A DNA stretch of 64,000 bases from Syncephalis fuscata (GCA_025786725.1 JAHLTZ010000004.1:1-64000); one strand, 5' to 3'; shown: positions 47,911 to 59,659, numbered from the stretch's first letter. The notes: generated by a model from the letters alone, not told the origin. Program-made: numbers and translations.

Positions 47911-50720
47911 GGCGTAAAATAAAAAATAACGCAACTAGCGGTAAAGTAGTAATAAAATTTAGTATGTGGTTTGGAAGTTCTACTCCAGTAGATATGCCGG
48001 ACGTTATTGAAAAAATAAAAGGGGAATTGTAGATAACCAAGTATTAAGCAGCGCAAATGAACAACAGTGTGCCTCTATATAAATGAATTAACCTATGAAA
48101 CCAGTATTGGTAATCCAAGCTACAAGTTTCATCTTTTTTTAGGACACTTGGCTATTGTGCTCGTAACAATGTTCCGGGTGCATGCAGCTCTTAGCGCCCA
48201 CTAGCTAAAAGTTTACGTTTTTATGAAAAAATAGTAAAGACTAATCCGCAATAGATACAATAAAGCTATTATTGCTGTTATTTCGATATTGCAATATATA
48301 TTGCAAATACTATGGCGTATGGACTGGCTGAGGATATACAAAAATGTAGTAATTAAATCATGCAAACGTGTTTTCACTAGATGATCTGAGAATACGGAGA
48401 ATGTCAGTTTACACGGAGTGTAGGAGATAGCATAGCACAAACTTAAAACATTACTGTTTGAGCATAAAATTAACTGGCGATCATGCTTAAATCGCTAGGA
48501 TAGGCAAGCATTCTGACTGAGGTATCATTGGGAATGACGGCGTTTTAGCCATGTAATTACATGTACTGGGCTGTGTTCATGCTTACACAGTTTTAAGATG
48601 GTACTGCATGATTCAGAATTAAAAAGTCAGGTACGACCACGAGTAATAACCGAATCGCCTATTTTATAAATAAAGAGACCGATTGGTAGAATCACAGATA
48701 CAGCTGAGGGGAATTTTCAAAAAGCCACAAGCTATTTTAAGAATAACAGAAACGTTGCGTACATATTGTAATGCATTCACATGCACACATGTACCAATTG
48801 CATAACACTGTTTCTTGTTAAACAGCTTTAGTCCCTTACACTTTAGCATTACCAATTTCTATGGTATTTTTATATAAGCAATTCAATTTAAAATTAATAA
48901 GTTGCAATGTTACACAAATATTGTAATACTGGTGTACGATTGGGGATGCAGAAATGGAGAAACTCACTGTTATTTAGAGCTAAAGGTAGCGTTTGAAACA
49001 ATTTCAACCAACTTTCCTAGTTTGACACGTATTGTGAGTAACAGCCACAGACGCTATTGCAACGTGATTAATTGTATATAACAGACTGTCATGTTAACTA
49101 AATAAAGAGCGGATGTATGGTCGTATTGACTGATTAGCAGCTATTTAGATGTAAAGGTCAAAGTATCATTTTTGCATTTAGTAAGTAGGAATTGATTATT
49201 ACATTGCATTAAAGTATAAAGTCATGCACGTCGTATTATTCTAAACATTTCAAGTAATATATTAGTCAAATTTATCAAAAGCCACTGTATTATAAGCGAA
49301 ACTTGTAACACAATTCATTGCATCATTTTTAATGCAAACTCCTGCTGAATCCTTGACATTGTTCACTTTGCAGTTGTCCAGCTATATAAGCTATTCAGAT
49401 AACATTTAATATAGTGTACAACTACTAAACCAGAAATATAAAGCAACTATAGTTAACCATGGCTATTTCTAAATAAGCTGTGGCAATATGCAATGCACCA
49501 ACTAGTGACCGTATTGATGTGAGCGCGCTATTTAAAAATATTAATATAAAAATATAGACAGCAATTGTTGAATTAGTATGTGCTAATTTTAAAACATGCT
49601 GATATGTTTATAAAACTATATAGCTTACGCTACGTTTTGATAACATATTTTAAAACCATAGTCAAACTAGCGCTGAGTGCTTAATCTATTTTCAAATCAA
49701 TGTTTTGTATACTTATAAAATTTTAGTCTTAGAGTAAGATGCTTTAATTTTTAAATTCTTGTTTTATTGTTTGGTGCAATTGATAAAAAACTAGCTGTAT
49801 TCTAATATGTACAAATTACTGTGACAATATTGTATTCAGTTGTTTTTGTATTCATTTAAAGATTTTTATGTTGCGTTATACTGTTGTAACCACCGTGTGT
49901 GTAATATAATCTACCGGTTTATAAATACAAGTTAGTTTACAGAAATTGGGTTTTTGTTACTATATAGCTGCTGTAACGCTTTATTTTGTATGTTGATGAT
50001 ATATCGGCATCTATTGGTCTACGAATAGAAGGGTGAAACAGCGTAAATATTAATGCTACACACAAAGAATATAAAGTGTAAAAACGTAATATCATATCAT
50101 TGTGCCAAAGGCATAAAGCACAATGCAATAGGAGAAATTTCCTGGGTAGTAGCTTACATTTACTATCCCAGTGTAAATGTGAGAATGTATTGATAATAGC
50201 GCCCAGTCTAAAATGGTCGACATGTCACAGTGTAACAGTATTAGTATTGTGCAATAAAGCTTAAATAATAAACTGCAGTCCCCAAAAGACAATGAAAGGT
50301 ATTATTGTTGCTTTTGCTTTTGCAATATTGCAATCTATACAATATGTACACATGATATTAGCGATAGCAATTAATGATTAGATTTAATTTATTTACTATT
50401 GGCTTATATTATTTTTTTAATCGTCACTTTAGCTAAATAAAATGCTTTTATGGTAGTAAAATAAATGTCTATGATAACATAAAACATGCTATATTGGTTT
50501 TATTTGTAGTTTTAAAAACAAAGAAGGCAGGCTAATACTGTGTTTAAAAGGCTTGATTGTTTAATATTAATATTTAAACGACACTTTATTTCCCGTATAT
50601 ACAGCAGTTATTAACAAATCAAAGCATCGCGTTTACCATCTATAACCTCTACATTTCAAGTATACTCTCATAGAATTTTCAAAAAGTTTTTGCGTATCAG
50701 CACTACAAATACCTACAACA
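47911..50720. other. Long AT-rich intergenic region
   Basis: 2.8 kb with no supported gene in either strand; small frames lack ATG context or homology. Promoter of copy B SDR on the left and of the serine protease on the right. Confidence 0.5.
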
Positions 50721-51632
50721 ATGTTTAAGCTGGACTTACTCACAACATTGACTGCCATGGTGATTGCGGCATCACACATGGCAAAAGCCACTCCGTTCAA
50801 TCCAGTAATGAAAATTGCTGGAGGTGCCAGCACCACAATCACTGAATTTCCGTTTGCCGCGCGTATTCTATACGACCGAAGTGGCGTATGCACAGGTTCT
50901 ATTATTGGAGATCGTTGGATCTTGACGGCTGCTCATTGTGTAGTAGCTATTAAGGAATCTGAAAAGGCAGGAAAGCTAGTTATGAACAATCCATCAAAAT
51001 ATACGATCAACATTGGACTGAACTCAAATGCGAATCCCACTTTGATTGTTCCGAAGAATGTCTATGCACATCCTAAATATATGTGGGCCACTGTGAGATA
51101 TGATGTCGGTTTGTTGGAATTAAGTCAACCGCTCAAATTCACTGATGCCATCCAGCCTGTCAAGCTTATTAAGGACGAATCTAAACTATCGGCAAATCAA
51201 ATGCTCACAGCTGCTGGATGGGGCATAGATTCGAAGCAAAACTTTGCAACAAAACTGAATCGAGTTGATCTTCTTAATGGAAGCCCAGAATTTTGTGCTA
51301 AAACTGATCGAAATTATTTACAATATCGTGATCAAATATTGTGTACTGCATATGTACGCGGAAAAGGTATCTGTGGCGGAGATTCTGGTGGCCCTCTACT
51401 GGCCAAGGTAGCAAACTCTAATGGTGCAGTTGGCAGAAAGGCTGCTGAAGCATGGCTACAGGCTGGTGTTCACAGTTATGGTATCAATATCTTGGGCCGC
51501 AGTGCTGGCGTCTGCGGTGAGGAGGGCAATGTAGGATTCTTTGCTCGTACAGGTCATTTTATATCATGGATTTCCCAAACTACCGGAATGCCTGTTGATC
51601 GGTTTACTGCACCATTATCAAAAAGTGCTTGA
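50721..51632 (+). CDS. Secreted S1 serine protease (chymotrypsin fold)
   Basis: Single exon, 303 aa. Signal peptide (MFKLDLLTTLTAMVIAASHM), short propeptide, activation site KIAGG in place of IVGG. Catalytic triad: His72 in LTAAHC, Asp128 in RYDVGLLEL, Ser222 in ICGGDSGGP. The residue six before the serine, which sets trypsin specificity when Asp (position 189), is Gly216 here, so it should not be trypsin-like; an elastase- or chymotrypsin-like preference is more likely. Six or more cysteines could pair as in the family. The C-terminal VGFFARTGHFISWI helix is standard. Probably a secreted digestive or host-targeting protease. Intact. Confidence 0.9.
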   Translation: MFKLDLLTTLTAMVIAASHMAKATPFNPVMKIAGGASTTITEFPFAARILYDRSGVCTGSIIGDRWILTAAHCVVAIKESEKAGKLVMNNPSKYTINIGLNSNANPTLIVPKNVYAHPKYMWATVRYDVGLLELSQPLKFTDAIQPVKLIKDESKLSANQMLTAAGWGIDSKQNFATKLNRVDLLNGSPEFCAKTDRNYLQYRDQILCTAYVRGKGICGGDSGGPLLAKVANSNGAVGRKAAEAWLQAGVHSYGINILGRSAGVCGEEGNVGFFARTGHFISWISQTTGMPVDRFTAPLSKSA

Positions 51633-52088
51633 AGCCAAATAAAATAAACCAACAGTTACTTGTTTATCCAAGTAAATAAATAATTAAACTGATGACTTGA
51701 TTGTTTTAATTTATATTTGAGTATTGACAATTAAACATTAGCCACTTGACGAACAATGTGCCTATATCCAACCAGATTTTGAAACTCAAAAGGCCAAGAA
51801 CAATGTAGCTATTGATACAGCCATCACGGATCAAGGGAATTATTGGCATTTACAATGATTCAACCCCTAAGCTAGCTGAATAAACTCAAATGAAACAATT
51901 GTGATGTGCTTTTAGCGAAGTTACTATTTTAGGCGACGATATTTCCTATAAAGCCAGGCATTGCCACCGCCACTTGCTCTTCGCTTCTCATTCCATTTCG
52001 TCCTTATACCAACTACTACATACTTCTTTCATCTTGAATTGCACTAGCACTCTCACACCAACTGCCCTTGTCAAAACCAATCTCCAGT
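51633..52088. other. Intergenic, ATX1 promoter
   Basis: 456 bases; a TATAAAG element about 51948-51956, some 135 bases before the ATX1 ATG. Nothing else seen. Confidence 0.5.
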
Positions 52089-52319
52089 ATGCCAGAAACC
52101 ATTTACAAGTTCAGCTCAGTCATGACCTGCGGCGGCTGCTCTGGTCGACTCAAGACGGCTCTTGGCCTAAAAGAAGACGCCACCAAGAAGAAGGGCATCG
52201 TTGACGCCGATTTTGATATCGAAAACAACCTAGTGACCATCACCACCGACGGCAGTGTCTCGCAGGACGAAGTCTACGCCTACATTCAAAAGGCTGGCAA
52301 CAATGTTCAAAAACTTTAG
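52089..52319 (+). CDS. ATX1: Atx1 copper chaperone
   Basis: Single exon, 76 aa, ATG at 52089 (MPETIYKFSSVMTCGGCSGR). The MTCGGC motif is the Cu(I)-binding MxCxxC site, followed by a ferredoxin-like fold with Lys-rich faces (KEDATKKKG) that dock the acidic partner ATPase. Length and spacing match yeast Atx1, which delivers copper to the Ccc2-type ATPase in the Golgi. Intact; AATAAA about 25 bases after the stop. Confidence 0.93.
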   Translation: MPETIYKFSSVMTCGGCSGRLKTALGLKEDATKKKGIVDADFDIENNLVTITTDGSVSQDEVYAYIQKAGNNVQKL

Positions 52320-52732
52320 CATGCATGCTTTACAGCCAGTTTAATAAAGCCAACAGCCATTATCATACGTAATATTTATTGTATTCTTAATGTTACTAGT
52401 GCAATAGCAGTAGTTCCTAGTATTGATTGATCGCGTATTTCATTAAACCTTCCTACCAAAAGTTCTATTTGGTTACAAGAGGTGTACATGCAATTGTTTA
52501 GCAGTTAAAACTAGCAATGCTCGTATCATGTAGTTCCTAATAAGTTATAACATAGCCCCCTACTTTCACGCCGATGACTAATTCCAGCAATAAGCAACAA
52601 CACCAGCGATGCTGATTAATAATCCATGCTTTATGCTTCATACTTTACAATAGGGCGCTGCAGTGATAGGACATAAGCATTGTGTATGGCATTTGCTTGA
52701 GGGTGTTTATTAACTATACACTGACGATAATA
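52320..52732. other. Intergenic, nothing recognisable
   Basis: 413 bases between ATX1 and the small broken secreted gene; AT-rich with no repeats of note. Confidence 0.4.
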
Positions 52733-53192
52733 ATGACAGCTAAATCGGTCCAGATATATGGTGTTCGACGTATTTCTCTTGGTACAATAGTCGTTGTTTC
52801 TTTTGCCACTTGCGCGGCAGCTAACAATGAGCTACGTATTGGGGGTGATCTAGTCTTGTCCAAGGCGAAAATGTTTTAATACGTGGCAGCTTTCTACTGG
52901 ATGACGTGCTATTCACCTTGAATGACAAACACAGTGTTACAAATCGCTTAATTTGGCTAAACCGTTTGATTCCAATTATGGAGTGATCATAGGCGGTGAA
53001 TATTACTGCGATCAGCCAGATAGTAAGCGTTTTTGGAATCCATGTAAGACAAGAGATGAACTTTGTGCTTGTAAGAATAAAATGTTCGTTTTTTATGTAT
53101 ACTATTTGCTGAATGAAAGCCGTTTTATTCAATTTTACGCAAACAAGAAATTAGCTAGCGCACAAGCATTTAAAAGACACGTTTATATGTGA
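52733..53192 (+). pseudogene. Broken small secreted protein gene
   Basis: The ATG at 52733 opens a signal-peptide-like N-terminus (ISLGTIVVVSFATCAAANNE) that stops at 52879. Coherent secreted-protein-like sequence continues in a second frame (LVQGENVLIRGSFLLDD, 52860-52945) and a third (LAKPFDSNYGVIIGGEYYCD, 52953-53192), with paired cysteines. Each step would be healed by one added base (about 52846 and 52939, both next to A). Either a decayed gene or another case of the one-base losses seen elsewhere. No family recognised. The 3' end overlaps the MAPEG gene's stop region on the other strand. Confidence 0.45.
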
Positions 53193-53782
53193 GATAAGCG
53201 GCCAATCCGGCGGCGACAAGACCAATGCCTTGATTGAGTGCGCAGTCCAGAGTACGAACCAGGCAGTTGGTCTCTTTGCAACGAACGGTCATTTCGGCAT
53301 GAGCTACATGAGAGACAAACAGTGAAGCAAGCAGTGTGTGTAAAGCGCGTGCAGAAGCACCGTTCAACTCAGCCAAAGCAATGATCAACATGGTAAGTGG
53401 GACGTTGCGACCAAAACTGACGTATTTATGTGGCAAAGTATTTATCAGTAATTTAATATTAATTAAAATGATGAAAAGCTTACTTGTTACGAGCACAATT
53501 TAATCGTTGTAAAGTATCGTAAACCTCAGGATTGGCTAGTCATGGCATTATAACAATTAGTATTATTTAAAGTAATTATCGTTTAGTGCACGTACAGCTT
53601 TTTGCTTTAATTTCTTGTTCTGCACAAGTGCCTTGTCCCGTGCAAAGACCAAGACTGTTGCTGAGTCGACACGAGCGAGCGCCCAACACGGAGGAGTAGG
53701 CAGCGAACACTGGCGTGTACACGGCCGAAATGGGGGCCAAATAATAGCCTAACCGATAGGTAGTAGCCGTTGTAGTTGCCAT
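53170..53782 (-). CDS. MAPEG-family membrane protein (microsomal GST-like)
   Basis: Three exons: 53782-53596, 53535-53484 and 53416-53170, introns 60 and 67 nt; 161 aa. An N-terminal helix (YLAPISAVYTPVFAAYSSVL) is followed by the loop NPEVYDTLQRLNCARNFGRN, which carries the family's conserved pre-helix segment (normally RAxxNFxExxPL). Helices LTMLIIALAELNGASARALH and GIGLVAAGLAAYLTYK follow. MAPEG proteins are trimeric integral membrane enzymes with glutathione-dependent activity; the Glu of NFxE is Arg here (NFGRN), so activity may differ. The exon 1 donor GTACGT (not GTAAGT) is needed to keep phase. Faces the previous small gene tail to tail. Confidence 0.75.
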
Positions 53783-54238
53783 GTTGAATTGTGTATTATT
53801 GCTAGGATGATGGTGCTAGTAGTAGTGGAATGGCGTTGCAATAGTTGCAATAGTTACCAGTTAGTACAAATAGTAAATCAAAAAGCGAATAATGCTTCTA
53901 CGGCTAATGAGGTGACGCTTAAAAACTACCCGTCGTTGACGTCTGTAACCAATTAAAACCAATGTCAGCAACATATCAACCAACTTGAATCTGTCTAATG
54001 CAATAGTTGGTTGCCAAAGAGACAAGCCAGTGGCCGAGTTGTGGCCATTGTCATGAGCAATAATTTGTCTTCCATTGTTGTTATTAATTAGTAAAACAAC
54101 CAAGCAAAACTGATCGCTAATAAGTAATTATAGTAATAATTAAAGTAAATAATGACGATTAAATTTGTTTAATCATACACACACACACACACATATTAAT
54201 TAACATTTTTGTTTATCATTCCATTTTTACTTATCAAT
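53783..54238. other. Divergent promoter region with (AC)n
   Basis: 456 bases between the MAPEG and metaxin genes, which diverge. Contains (AC)n at 54176-54193. Confidence 0.5.
54176..54193. repeat. (AC)n microsatellite
   Basis: Dinucleotide run just upstream of the metaxin gene. Confidence 0.8.
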
Positions 54239-55354
54239 ATGGATCACTTGCGTGCAATCCAACAAAGCTACAACAGCTTTCTGTCGCAATTCCCACTAAA
54301 GAAATATCCTGTTCATTATAAGGCTGAAGAGTTCTCTGTGCCCAAGCTATTTATCTACGGTCCATCACATTGGAATCAAAAGGCTTCTTTTGACGTAAAA
54401 TGTCTTCAGTGGCAGGTTAGTTGAATACGAGCAACAACACACCAGTATAACATGCAAAATAGACCTATTTAAATATGCGTAACGTCGAATACGATGTTTA
54501 TTACAGCAATGAAGGCAATGCGTCGAGTAATGGTAATTTACTGCAATCTATATCACAATAAAAACTGAAGGAGGTGCTATATTTACAATTAGATAAATTA
54601 CCGTTTCTTGCCCTGCCAGATGGTCGTTACTTGACTGGAGAGGAGATTCGAGAATATGCTGACAAAATCGAACAGTATAGCAAAGACGAGGTAAGGCAGT
54701 ATTTGGCTTAGTAGGCATAATGAATAACTCATCTTTAGAACAAACCAGCCGATAAAGCCGATGACGACACAACTGAACAAAATCCAGATGAGCAGGCATT
54801 GTTGTCATTAATTGAACGTAAATTATATCCTGCGCTGGTAAGAAGCAAATCAGAGTGTAGAAATTGCAATTAACGTTTTACAGTTATATTGGTTGTGGTG
54901 TGAGCAAGAAAATTACCGTAGCTTGACTCGACTCCATTACGGCAGTCAGTATCATAAACCTTTAGACAAGCTGTTCCATGGACAATGCAACGTAATGTAT
55001 CTAACTGGATCTACACACGATACCGCGGCGATTTAAGCTATGATCGTATTTATGCCGATGCAGCCGAAACTTTACTTGCTCTTGATAATCAACTGGGTAA
55101 AGAGACTTGGATGCTCCACCAAAGGTAATTAGTACAAGTGAACAATATGACGGCATATGCTGATAATAAGCAGTAAACCAAGCTTCCTTGATGCCGCGTG
55201 CTTTGCTTATTTGCACGCTATCCTATCTACAACCACTGTGCCGCAAGCTAAATTACGCTCTTTAGTAAGACAGCATGAAAATCTTGTGGCCTATGAACAA
55301 CGCATATTTGCTGAGCAATTTCCAAATGACTCAGAGTTAGCTAAAGACCATTAG
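54239..55354 (+). CDS. Metaxin / SAM-complex subunit, with one frame break
   Basis: Six exons: 54239-54415, 54463-54532, 54593-54690, 54739-54837, 54884-55124 and 55171-55354; 289 aa with one base restored. Metaxin blocks: PKLFIYGPSHWNQKASFDVK and TYLNMRNVEYDVYYSNEG (thioredoxin-like half), LPFLALPDGRYLTGEEI, LYWLWCEQENYRSLTRLHYG, then WIYTRYRGDLSYDRIYADAA and KPSFLDAACFAYLHAIL (GST-C-like half). These outer-membrane proteins belong to the sorting and assembly machinery for beta-barrel proteins. Exon 5 is 241 nt but phases at both ends require 242: one base is missing at TTCC 54974-54977 (CTG TT|C CAT). First donor is GTTAGT. No C-terminal anchor is visible. Confidence 0.8.
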
Positions 55355-55997
55355 TATAACAAGTGGGTCAGCCTACGACCCCTCACTTGTCCCAAATGAT
55401 CATTGTTGCTACGAAGTAGAACGTTAAATAAACAATATAACATACTATTGATTTCATTGAAACGTTTGAGGCCAATCATTATTGTTGTTGGCCATGCATA
55501 GAAAGATTGACCAAATATTAATAGAAGCCATATGATTGCGATTCCATGTCATTCCGTATTAATTGTTGTTACATCTATGTACATCATTGATTATTGCGTC
55601 TAAATGGTCTCTTCTATTTTCTAATATTTTACTATTGCATTTTGGACATCCTTGTGATGTAAGATCAAGATTAATATAATTGGTATAAATGTCGTTTATT
55701 AAACAGCCATCTTCTTATAGTCAATCTGACTAAATAAATGGCATTTGAACGATTAATACATAATGACAATATATATATATTAAAACAATAATAAAAATAA
55801 CTAATTAATTACATTGCTGTATTGCTAATTACACATAAATTAATTAATGTTGAATGTAATATTATACACGGAATAGCGACAATTAAATGTTTAATTGTGT
55901 CTAAAAGTATTGAGAAAAATATAGTGAAATGGGTAAATAAAAGTGCGAGAGTCACGTATAACAACTCTTTATAGACTGATGCTAATATGCAAAGGCG
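55355..55997. other. Intergenic, mostly the second copy of the dispersed repeat
   Basis: 640 bases with no gene; the 325-bp repeat occupies the middle, followed by an AT-rich stretch with (AT)n at about 55770-55780. Confidence 0.55.
55435..55758 (+). repeat. Dispersed ~325-bp repeat, copy 2
   Basis: Same orientation and extent as 31285-31609; shares the gtgatgtaagatcaagatta core at 55654-55673. Lies about 80 bases downstream of the metaxin stop codon. Confidence 0.8.
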
Positions 55998-57575
55998 ATG
56001 TACAATAAAGAGCCATACCAGCCTTTTCTTATAAACAAAATGTCAAAATCCCGCTTTGAATCTACTATACTTATATTACCAACAATAGACCGCGACACTT
56101 TTATTTGTTCTTTAGAAACTAAAACACTACAAGCTATTTTTAATGTTAGCAAAGCAATATACACGCTTTTTTGTAACTCAAACACTTATTGGCGAGTCAT
56201 CTATACTCGGCAGTTTGAATGGCCATATGTACAGAATGAAGAAGAGTTTTTATTGTGGTATCGCAGCACATATCGTAAGGAGACCGGTCAAGAAATAGAA
56301 TTGCCGGAATTCAGTTGGCGTGATGCTTACCGGGCTCGGTTACGTTTTGCACGATGTTTACGCAAGGGAAACATAATAGAGCAAACAATTTATTTAGCAC
56401 ATGCTGACGATGAATACTTGCAGGTGACAGCCAGATGTGCCTCAGGATTTCTGGTTATGAGCAGAAATAGAATGCAGATGCGCACTAATCATGTGTATTT
56501 AATACGTATTATGAATCTATTGGGAAGTAACAATCTACCCTCCAATAACACGATATCAACGTCATCGTGTCGATCAGTAGCTGTTGAATTAAAGCCAGCG
56601 GCGGATATTAAAGATTTCAGCCAAATGGACTATCATATTAATCATAGTTTTATTGTCCTTTCTCACCAAACGGCATTGTCGGTATGGAGAACGCAAAAAG
56701 ATGAACTATACGCCACCTATTATTTTGAATATGCTGTGATTATTCGTTCGGTACAAGATCACTGGGCCGTGTTAATTCAGGTTGATGATCAAAATAATAT
56801 AATACTGCTGGACTTGGAGACGGGGAAGCGCCAACTGTGCCGTATACCCGAAGTACTTGACAACGACCACCTAGTTGCTAATCAAATTCCGCAGTTTATT
56901 GAAGGCACATATGATGACGGTGTCTCTGTGTATTGTAACAATAGTCTTGGTATTAATTCGGATGTGTTGGTATGGTCGATATACCGTGTCCATATTCATT
57001 CGGGAATGATATCGATACTTCGTCAGGGTAGTTGTCAAATAAACCAGCACGCATTTGGCCATTCTGGTTTTAAACGAGTCGGGCCCGGCATTGTGGTGTG
57101 GAACTTCCGGGCTGTTGATTCACTCCGCCGACATATGGCCATTCATCAAACAAATACTAGCGGGGAAACGACATTGCTTACATTCCCTGGGGCCAATGCC
57201 ATTTATCAAATCTCTAGTAAACTATTAATTTTATTATTTACTAAACAGGTGGAAATATTTGACATAAATACACGTCAGGCTATTATGAGCAATGCTCATA
57301 CCAGAATTACCGGCCCATTTCTACCCATCATTGGGCGGCATTGGATGAGATATCAAGTGGCTCGGGATGACAACGGTGCTCGTTCGTGTGGGAAATTGAT
57401 AGAGCTACAAACAGTCCAGGGCATGGCTGATACGCACAGCGTGTGGTATGAGCCAAAAGAAGGCTTGCTGGACAAGCTTTCTGCGCTAAATCAATGCTGT
57501 GTAGTTCCCAGCTGTATAATGCGCACCACCGAGAATCAAGAAAAGGTGATACTGTGTTACTTTGAAATGAAATAA
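55998..57575 (+). CDS. F-box-like protein with propeller-like C-terminus
   Basis: Single exon, 525 aa. ATG at 55998; a second in-frame ATG at 56040 (MSKSRFESTI) is possible. N-terminal F-box-like region: IFNVSKAIYTLFCNSNTYWR followed by VIYTRQFEWPY and a second WRDAYRARLRFARCL helix, the usual F-box exit pattern (W-R-x-x-Y). The remainder is short beta-like strands with repeated hydrophobic pairs (FIVLSHQTALSVWR, WAVLIQVDDQNNIILLDLET, LLILLFTKQVEIFDINTRQ), as in degenerate WD/propeller substrate-binding domains. Same plan as the 27518-30849 protein but no close sequence match seen. Intact; predicted SCF adaptor, target unknown. Confidence 0.65.
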   Translation: MYNKEPYQPFLINKMSKSRFESTILILPTIDRDTFICSLETKTLQAIFNVSKAIYTLFCNSNTYWRVIYTRQFEWPYVQNEEEFLLWYRSTYRKETGQEIELPEFSWRDAYRARLRFARCLRKGNIIEQTIYLAHADDEYLQVTARCASGFLVMSRNRMQMRTNHVYLIRIMNLLGSNNLPSNNTISTSSCRSVAVELKPAADIKDFSQMDYHINHSFIVLSHQTALSVWRTQKDELYATYYFEYAVIIRSVQDHWAVLIQVDDQNNIILLDLETGKRQLCRIPEVLDNDHLVANQIPQFIEGTYDDGVSVYCNNSLGINSDVLVWSIYRVHIHSGMISILRQGSCQINQHAFGHSGFKRVGPGIVVWNFRAVDSLRRHMAIHQTNTSGETTLLTFPGANAIYQISSKLLILLFTKQVEIFDINTRQAIMSNAHTRITGPFLPIIGRHWMRYQVARDDNGARSCGKLIELQTVQGMADTHSVWYEPKEGLLDKLSALNQCCVVPSCIMRTTENQEKVILCYFEMK

Positions 57576-57688
57576 ATTGAATTGTGTTCCCACGTGCTGT
57601 AGTCCCTTTATCATTGATAACCAACCATCGATGGATACACGTAATCGTTTGGTTACGACTTTGTTCTAGTTATTTGCTATTCATTAAA

Positions 57689-59431
57689 ATGTTTGTGTTG
57701 GATTTACCGTATAGCGATATCGAGCAGGTGACACGCCTAGCCGAAGGCGCCATCGACGAAATCTCTGCAGATTTGATTAATCTTAGTTTTCAAGTGGGTA
57801 TATCAGCAATGTTTTTGTTTAGGCTAATTATATACATAGATCCATGATAATCCAGAGATTTCAAGTCATGAATATTCGGCACATAAACTGCTAACTACCT
57901 ATCTTAAAAACTATGGCTTCCAAGTGGATGGAGTCGATGGTATGGATACAGCATTTGTAGCTACATGGAAGGTACAGGGCAAGAATGATGAAAAACGTAC
58001 CATCGCTTTTATGTCAGAGTAAGACTAGAGATAGGATAGATTCATTGATATAAAGACTTGTGTAACTTCTAGATACGATGCTTTGCCAGAACTTGGACAC
58101 GGTTGTGGCCATAGTAAGTATTAAGGATATGTATGGATATATGGATATTAATACTAACGGTTGTCTATCAGACTTGATTGCCATCTCGGGTGTGGCAGCA
58201 GCCATTGGTAGTGTAGCAATTACTATTGTATATATTAAATTTATTTACTATCGTTGTTATTGTTGCTGCTGCTATAGGTTGTATTCGTGCACTTGAAAAA
58301 CTTCAAGTATCGGCTATTATCAAGGTAATAAATAATGGCATCAACAACGTTTTTATTAATACATGAAATAGTTATACGGCACACCCGCAGAGGAAATGGG
58401 GGCTGGTAAAATACAAATGATTGACAAAAAAGTATTTGAAGAGACCGAGATCTGTATGATGGTACACCCTGCGTAAGTAAATGTATAATAAGTAGCCGCT
58501 AAGACTACATTAATTGACTACTGTGCTATGTAAAAGAAATGTCAATGGAGCTGCACCTATTATGTTTGCATTACAAGCTATAAAGGTAGATTATTATGGC
58601 CGTTCATCACATGCCTCAACCGCTCCTTGGGATGGTAAGATATTTATTGCAATGTTTATGTACAGCTGTCTCAAACAATAGCTAGGTATTAATGCAATGG
58701 ACGCAGCAGTTCTTGCTTATCAATCAGTTGGTCTACTTCGCCAACAAATGAAGCGTACCCAGCAGTAAGTAAAGCTGTTTATTGTGCTAAATGGCTAACA
58801 ATTATTTACAGAGTTCATGGTATTATTACCCATGGCGGCGCAGCACCCAATAGTAAGCAATCATCAGATAGCTATACATTAACCAATCACTTTATTAATT
58901 AATTAATTTATAAACGCGCCAGTTATTCCTGAACATACGTCATCGAACTATTTTATTCGTGCCGAATCGGTCAAAGATCTGGATGATTTGCGCGAACGTG
59001 TTGAACGGTGTTTCGCTGCCGCTGCCACTGCTACGGGCTGTACATACAAACTTGACAAAGATGCAGCATTGGCCAACGTACATACCAATCACACATTGGC
59101 CAATGCTTGGACCAGTGTCATGACGTCTCGCGGTGCCAAATTCCCTACACCAGAAGAATTACGCGCCCACGCTGGCGGCAGTACCGATATGGGCAATGTT
59201 ACTTGGTATCGACCAGGTATCCATCCAATGTTCGATATTGACACTACGGCCAGCCTCCATACACTGGAGTTTGCCAAAGCGGCCCGTACTCCAGAGGCCC
59301 AGAAACGCTGTCTTCAAGCAGCAGTTGCTTTGGCCACTGTAGGTGTTCGTGTGGCAGCCGAAACCGAGTTCTACCAACTGGCGGTGGATGAATTTAAACG
59401 CACCACCAGCAACACACTCTCATCTAAATAA
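57689..59431 (+). CDS. M20D amidohydrolase / dipeptidase (PM20D2-like)
   Basis: Ten exons: 57689-57793, 57840-58018, 58073-58113, 58172-58207, 58278-58324, 58372-58472, 58537-58634, 58686-58764, 58812-58852 and 58923-59431; 411 aa, all phases fit. Metal and active-site motifs of the M20D group: EYDALPELGHGCGHNL, TPAEEMGAGKI, MMVHPA, SSHAST in the dimerisation lid, ITHGGAAPN. These enzymes hydrolyse peptide- or acyl-amino-acid-like amides in the cytosol; PM20D2 clears beta-alanyl dipeptides. Several exons are very short (36, 41, 41, 47 nt). The first donor is GTGGGT and one is GTAGTG, otherwise GTAAG-type. Intact. Confidence 0.88.
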
Positions 59432-59659
59432 AGCAATCATCACACATTAATCCGTTAAAAGCCAGTCTTCCCAGCCACACAGTGGCTTGTTGGGCCATTG
59501 CCTTTTGGTCTCTACCACCACTACTACCGTTGCTACTATTGCAGATAACCGCACACACATTCCTTTGTCTTTCACGTCATCTACTGTGTTATTATTACTG
59601 CTATTTGAATTGCCATTATATCTGGGTCGCCAGCCATTTGACTCTATTGCTCGGCGACC

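Noticed and set aside
53536-53782. Frameshift in the MAPEG first exon (an alternative frame reads a plausible helix and loop)
   Set aside because: The unbroken frame with a GTACGT donor gives the right phase into the next exon, so no indel is needed.
10304-54977. Classical programmed -1 ribosomal frameshifting
   Set aside because: Only the carrier site resembles a slippery heptamer (T-run); the other sites (TTA AAG, CCC AAC, GCA ATG) do not, and host genes are unrelated housekeeping genes.
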